Origin: Butyricicoccus_A sp945486175
Lineage (GTDB): Bacteria; Bacillota; Clostridia; Oscillospirales; Butyricicoccaceae
NCBI GenBank assembly: GCA_945829445.1
Contig: CALZUY010000097.1
Location: 1-7,743 of the forward strand
Direction of reading: 5' to 3'
Length of the DNA: 7,743 nt
Position 1 is the stretch's first letter, and every line of letters starts with the position of its first letter. The notes under the pieces are model-generated. The model had not been told where the DNA came from. It saw nothing but the letters and a program-made list of their open reading frames with translations, and searched no databases. Both the position numbers and the translations under genes were made by a program. Positions 5,973-7,743 of the stretch are shown here, piece after piece.

Positions 5973-6107
5973 GAGCCTTGCGGCATTTTTTTGCCGTTAA
6001 CGCAATTTTTTGACTGATTTGTTGTTGCCATCCTGCATTTTCGCATGATTTTATGCATTTTCTCTTTCAAATGGGCCGAATGATTCGTTTTTCAGAGACC
6101 GCGGCAT
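5973..6107. other. Non-coding stretch between the ilvE promoter and the fba terminator
   Basis: This AT-richer stretch has no plausible gene on either strand. It holds the small inverted repeat near 5981-5996 and the sequence GCGGCAT at 5980-5986 and 6101-6107. I see nothing else that can be named. Confidence 0.5.
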
Positions 6108-6141
6108 AAAAAAGAACCGCATCCAAAAACGGATGCGGTTC
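6108..6141 (-). terminator. Rho-independent terminator of fba
   Basis: An 11-bp stem, GAACCGCATCC (6114-6124) with GGATGCGGTTC (6131-6141), with loop AAAAAC. On the minus strand six T follow (complement of 6108-6113). It lies 27 nt after the aldolase stop codon. Confidence 0.9.
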
Positions 6142-6168
6142 CTGTTGGTTCCGAAAATGGAAGATCGA

Positions 6169-7137
6169 TTAAGCCTTGCCGTCGCAGCCCAGAACGTTAA
6201 CGATCTTATGAGCAACCATGTCCTTGACAGCCTGGCGAGCCGGCTTCAGGTACTGGCGCGGATCGAAGTGATCCGGATGCTCTGCGAAGTGCTTGCGGAT
6301 GGAAGCGGTGATAGCCAGACGGATATCAGAGTCGATGTTGATCTTGCAGACAGCCAGCTTAGCAGCTTCACGCAGCTGCTCTTCCGGAATGCCGATTGCA
6401 TCCGGCATAGCGCCGCCATAGGTGTTGACCAGCTTTACAAACTCCTGCGGAACGGAAGAAGAACCGTGCAGAACGATCGGGAAGCCCGGCAGACGCTTGA
6501 TGCACTCTTCCAGAACGTCGAAGCGCAGCGGAGGCGGAACGAGAATGCCCTCCTCATTGCGGGTGCACTGAGCCGGAGTGAACTTGTAAGCGCCGTGGGA
6601 GGTGCCGATTGCGATCGCCAGGGAGTCACAGCCGGTGCGGGAAACGAATTCCTCAACCTCTTCCGGACGGGTGTAGCTTTCCTTGCCGGCTTCAACAACG
6701 ACTTCGTCCTCGACGCCAGCCAGGGTGCCCAGCTCAGCCTCGACAACAACGCCGTGGTCATGTGCGTACTCTACGACCTTCTTGGTCAGAGCAATGTTCT
6801 CCTCGAACGGCTTGGAGGATGCGTCGATCATAACGGAGGTAAAGCCGCCGTCGATGCAGGACTTACAAACCTCGAAGGAATCGCCGTGGTCCAGATGCAG
6901 AGCGATCGGGATGTTCGGGTTCTCGATAACAGCAGCCTCAACCATCTTTACCAGATAGGTGTGGTTTGCGTAAGCGCGAGCGCCCTTGGAAACCTGCAGG
7001 ATAACCGGAGCATTCAGCTCGCCAGCAGCCTCAGTGATGCCCTGGACGATTTCCATGTTGTTTACATTGAAAGCGCCGACAGCGTAGCCGCCGTCATAAG
7101 CCTTCTTAAACATTTCAGTAGTAGTTACGAGTGGCAT
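6169..7137 (-). CDS. fba: Class II fructose-1,6-bisphosphate aldolase
   Basis: A zinc-dependent cytosolic enzyme that cleaves fructose-1,6-bisphosphate to dihydroxyacetone phosphate and glyceraldehyde-3-phosphate. The product is 322 aa. The ATG at 7135-7137 has AGGA (complement of 7147-7150) 9 nt upstream. Motifs in order: AVGAFNVNNMEI (19-30), HLDHGDS (81-87) with the catalytic Asp83 and zinc ligand His84, VVEAELGTLAGVEDE (131-145), GTSHGAYKF (178-186) with His181, VLHGSSS (222-228) with His224, and INIDSDIR (266-273), the phosphate and substrate loop. All expected catalytic and metal residues are present. The C-terminal part, with GAMPDAIGIPEEQL (242-255), fits Firmicute FBP aldolases better than the tagatose-bisphosphate type, though substrate choice between these is not absolute. 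It is divergent from a phosphofructokinase gene, the enzyme of the preceding glycolytic step. Confidence 0.95.
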   Translation of the reverse strand: MPLVTTTEMFKKAYDGGYAVGAFNVNNMEIVQGITEAAGELNAPVILQVSKGARAYANHTYLVKMVEAAVIENPNIPIALHLDHGDSFEVCKSCIDGGFTSVMIDASSKPFEENIALTKKVVEYAHDHGVVVEAELGTLAGVEDEVVVEAGKESYTRPEEVEEFVSRTGCDSLAIAIGTSHGAYKFTPAQCTRNEEGILVPPPLRFDVLEECIKRLPGFPIVLHGSSSVPQEFVKLVNTYGGAMPDAIGIPEEQLREAAKLAVCKINIDSDIRLAITASIRKHFAEHPDHFDPRQYLKPARQAVKDMVAHKIVNVLGCDGKA

Positions 7138-7207
7138 TATTCATCTTCCTTTCAGAATTTAATCCGCACACATCCTGTTTACAGGCATGCGGGTCCCGTA
7201 TGTGATT

Positions 7208-7236
7208 ATTTTACCAGTCTTTTTGCATAAAATCAA
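7208..7236 (-). promoter_or_regulatory. fba: Promoter for fba
   Basis: On the minus strand there is TTGATT (complement of 7231-7236), a 17-nt spacer ending in TGG (extended -10), then TAAAAT (complement of 7208-7213). The expected start is near 7201. The leader of about 64 nt can fold: CCTGT (7174-7178) with ACAGG (7181-7185), flanked by CCGCA (7164-7168) with TGCGG (7188-7192). Confidence 0.7.
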
Positions 7237-7277
7237 GTCGATTATGTAATTTCCGCAAATTTTATCCAAGTTCCGTC

Positions 7278-7288
7278 CACAATTTGTG
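7278..7288. promoter_or_regulatory. Palindrome CACAATTTGTG between the fba and pfk promoters, possible operator
   Basis: Five-bp perfect arms around one central base, 15 nt upstream of the pfk -35 and about 40 nt upstream of the fba -35. The position would suit a regulator acting on both promoters, but no known binding consensus is recognised. Confidence 0.3.
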
Positions 7289-7303
7289 CATTTGGAAAAA
7301 GAA

Positions 7304-7332
7304 TTGATTTTCTGCCAAAAATATGGTATATT
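7304..7332 (+). promoter_or_regulatory. Promoter for the phosphofructokinase gene
   Basis: TTGATT (7304-7309), a 17-nt spacer ending in TGG (extended -10), then TATATT (7327-7332). The expected start is near 7339, with a leader of about 94 nt. The design and much of the spacer match the fba promoter. Confidence 0.75.
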
Positions 7333-7349
7333 CAATTTAACATCGGAAA

Positions 7350-7398
7350 GTGCGGCATAATGAATCTTTTTTGGCAACTATTTCCCTTTTTGCCGCAC
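7350..7398 (+). other. Inverted repeat in the phosphofructokinase mRNA leader
   Basis: GTGCGGCA (7350-7357) and TGCCGCAC (7391-7398) are perfect 8-bp complements separated by 33 nt. They fall inside the predicted leader, ending 18 nt before the AGGAGG at 7417. In RNA they could form a stem; as DNA they could be a spaced operator. No known riboswitch is recognised. Confidence 0.45.
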
Positions 7399-7432
7399 AT
7401 CTTTCGTGACATTTTTAGGAGGTTTTTTGATT

Positions 7433-7743
7433 ATGAGTGAGCTGAAGGGCGCAATGATCATCGGCCAGTCCGGTGGTCCTACTTCCGTCATCAATGCCAG
7501 TGCATATGGCGCAATCAAGGCTGGTCTGGATTCTGATTCCATCACCACCGTTTATGGCGCTGCAAACGGTATCGTCGGCGTTCTGAACGATAAGCTGTAT
7601 GTTATGGATAAGGAAGATCCGGCTGAGCTGGAGCTTCTGAAGTACACCCCGTCTTCCGCACTGGGCTCCTGCCGTTACAAGATCGCTGATCCGGATGTCG
7701 ATGACACCGATTACAAGCGCATCCTGGAAATCTTCAAGAAGTA
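7433..7743 (+). CDS. 6-phosphofructokinase, probably pyrophosphate-dependent (5' part; runs off the right edge)
   Basis: The first 103 codons are present. The ATG at 7433-7435 has a perfect AGGAGG (7417-7422) 10 nt upstream. The N-terminus carries GQSGGPTSVINASAYGAI (residues 11-28), the phosphate-loop region. ATP-dependent PfkA enzymes usually have GGDAPGMNA here, whereas the GGPT-VINAS form is typical of PPi-dependent phosphofructokinases of clostridia and spirochaetes. Further family blocks are VYGAANGIVGVL (41-52) and LKYTPSSALGSCRYKI (72-87). The motifs that settle the phosphoryl donor (the GGDGS/GGDDS loop and PKTIDND) lie outside the window, so PPi use is a strong inference only. The enzyme phosphorylates fructose-6-phosphate; the PPi form is reversible. 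It is divergent from fba, the next step of glycolysis, with a matching promoter. Confidence 0.85.
   Translation, partial: MSELKGAMIIGQSGGPTSVINASAYGAIKAGLDSDSITTVYGAANGIVGVLNDKLYVMDKEDPAELELLKYTPSSALGSCRYKIADPDVDDTDYKRILEIFKK

Noticed and set aside
4754..6013. Long plus-strand open frame opposite ilvE
   Set aside because: Antisense shadow of a full-length intact aminotransferase; no ribosome-binding site or recognisable domain.
6133..7230. Long plus-strand open frame opposite fba
   Set aside because: Antisense shadow; it begins inside the fba terminator and fba itself is complete with all catalytic residues.

Overview
The window looks like chromosomal DNA of an anaerobic, low-to-mid GC Firmicute, most likely a gut Clostridia of the Oscillospirales type. 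This rests on strong AGGAGG ribosome-binding sites, TTGACA/TATAAT-like promoters with 17-nt spacers, a GlnPQ-type transporter with substrate-binding domains fused to the permease, a class II branched-chain aminotransferase, and a phosphofructokinase with the N-terminal signature of pyrophosphate-dependent enzymes. The species cannot be fixed from the sequence alone.

Left part (1-1757). At the left edge is the 5' end of a minus-strand gene whose product becomes a strict alternation of Asp with Arg/Cys/His. It is followed by a two-gene divergent module. On the minus strand is a seven-helix membrane protein that resembles the Pyr4/PaxB-type transmembrane terpene cyclases known mainly from fungal meroterpenoid and indole-diterpene pathways. 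On the plus strand is a TetR-family regulator. Their promoters overlap in the intergenic region, and a perfect 14-bp palindrome covers the regulator's -35 box and the early transcribed region of the membrane gene, so one repressor could control both. Near-identical GC-rich hairpin terminators bracket this module. This is the most unusual part of the window.

Middle part (1778-5881, all minus strand). ilvE (branched-chain amino acid aminotransferase) lies upstream of a two-gene amino-acid ABC transporter. glnP encodes a signal peptide, two tandem substrate-binding domains that are about 89% identical to each other, and a permease domain in one polypeptide. glnQ encodes the ATPase and overlaps the end of glnP. 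A strong hairpin separates ilvE from glnP, with almost no room for a glnP promoter after it, so readthrough or a promoter at the ilvE 3' end must feed the transporter.

Right part (6108-7743). Two glycolytic genes diverge: class II fructose-bisphosphate aldolase on the minus strand and the start of a PPi-type phosphofructokinase on the plus strand. Their promoters are nearly the same sequence (TTGATT, 17-nt spacer ending TGG, then TAAAAT or TATATT), which points to matched expression of two consecutive glycolytic steps. The phosphofructokinase leader carries a perfect 8-bp inverted repeat.
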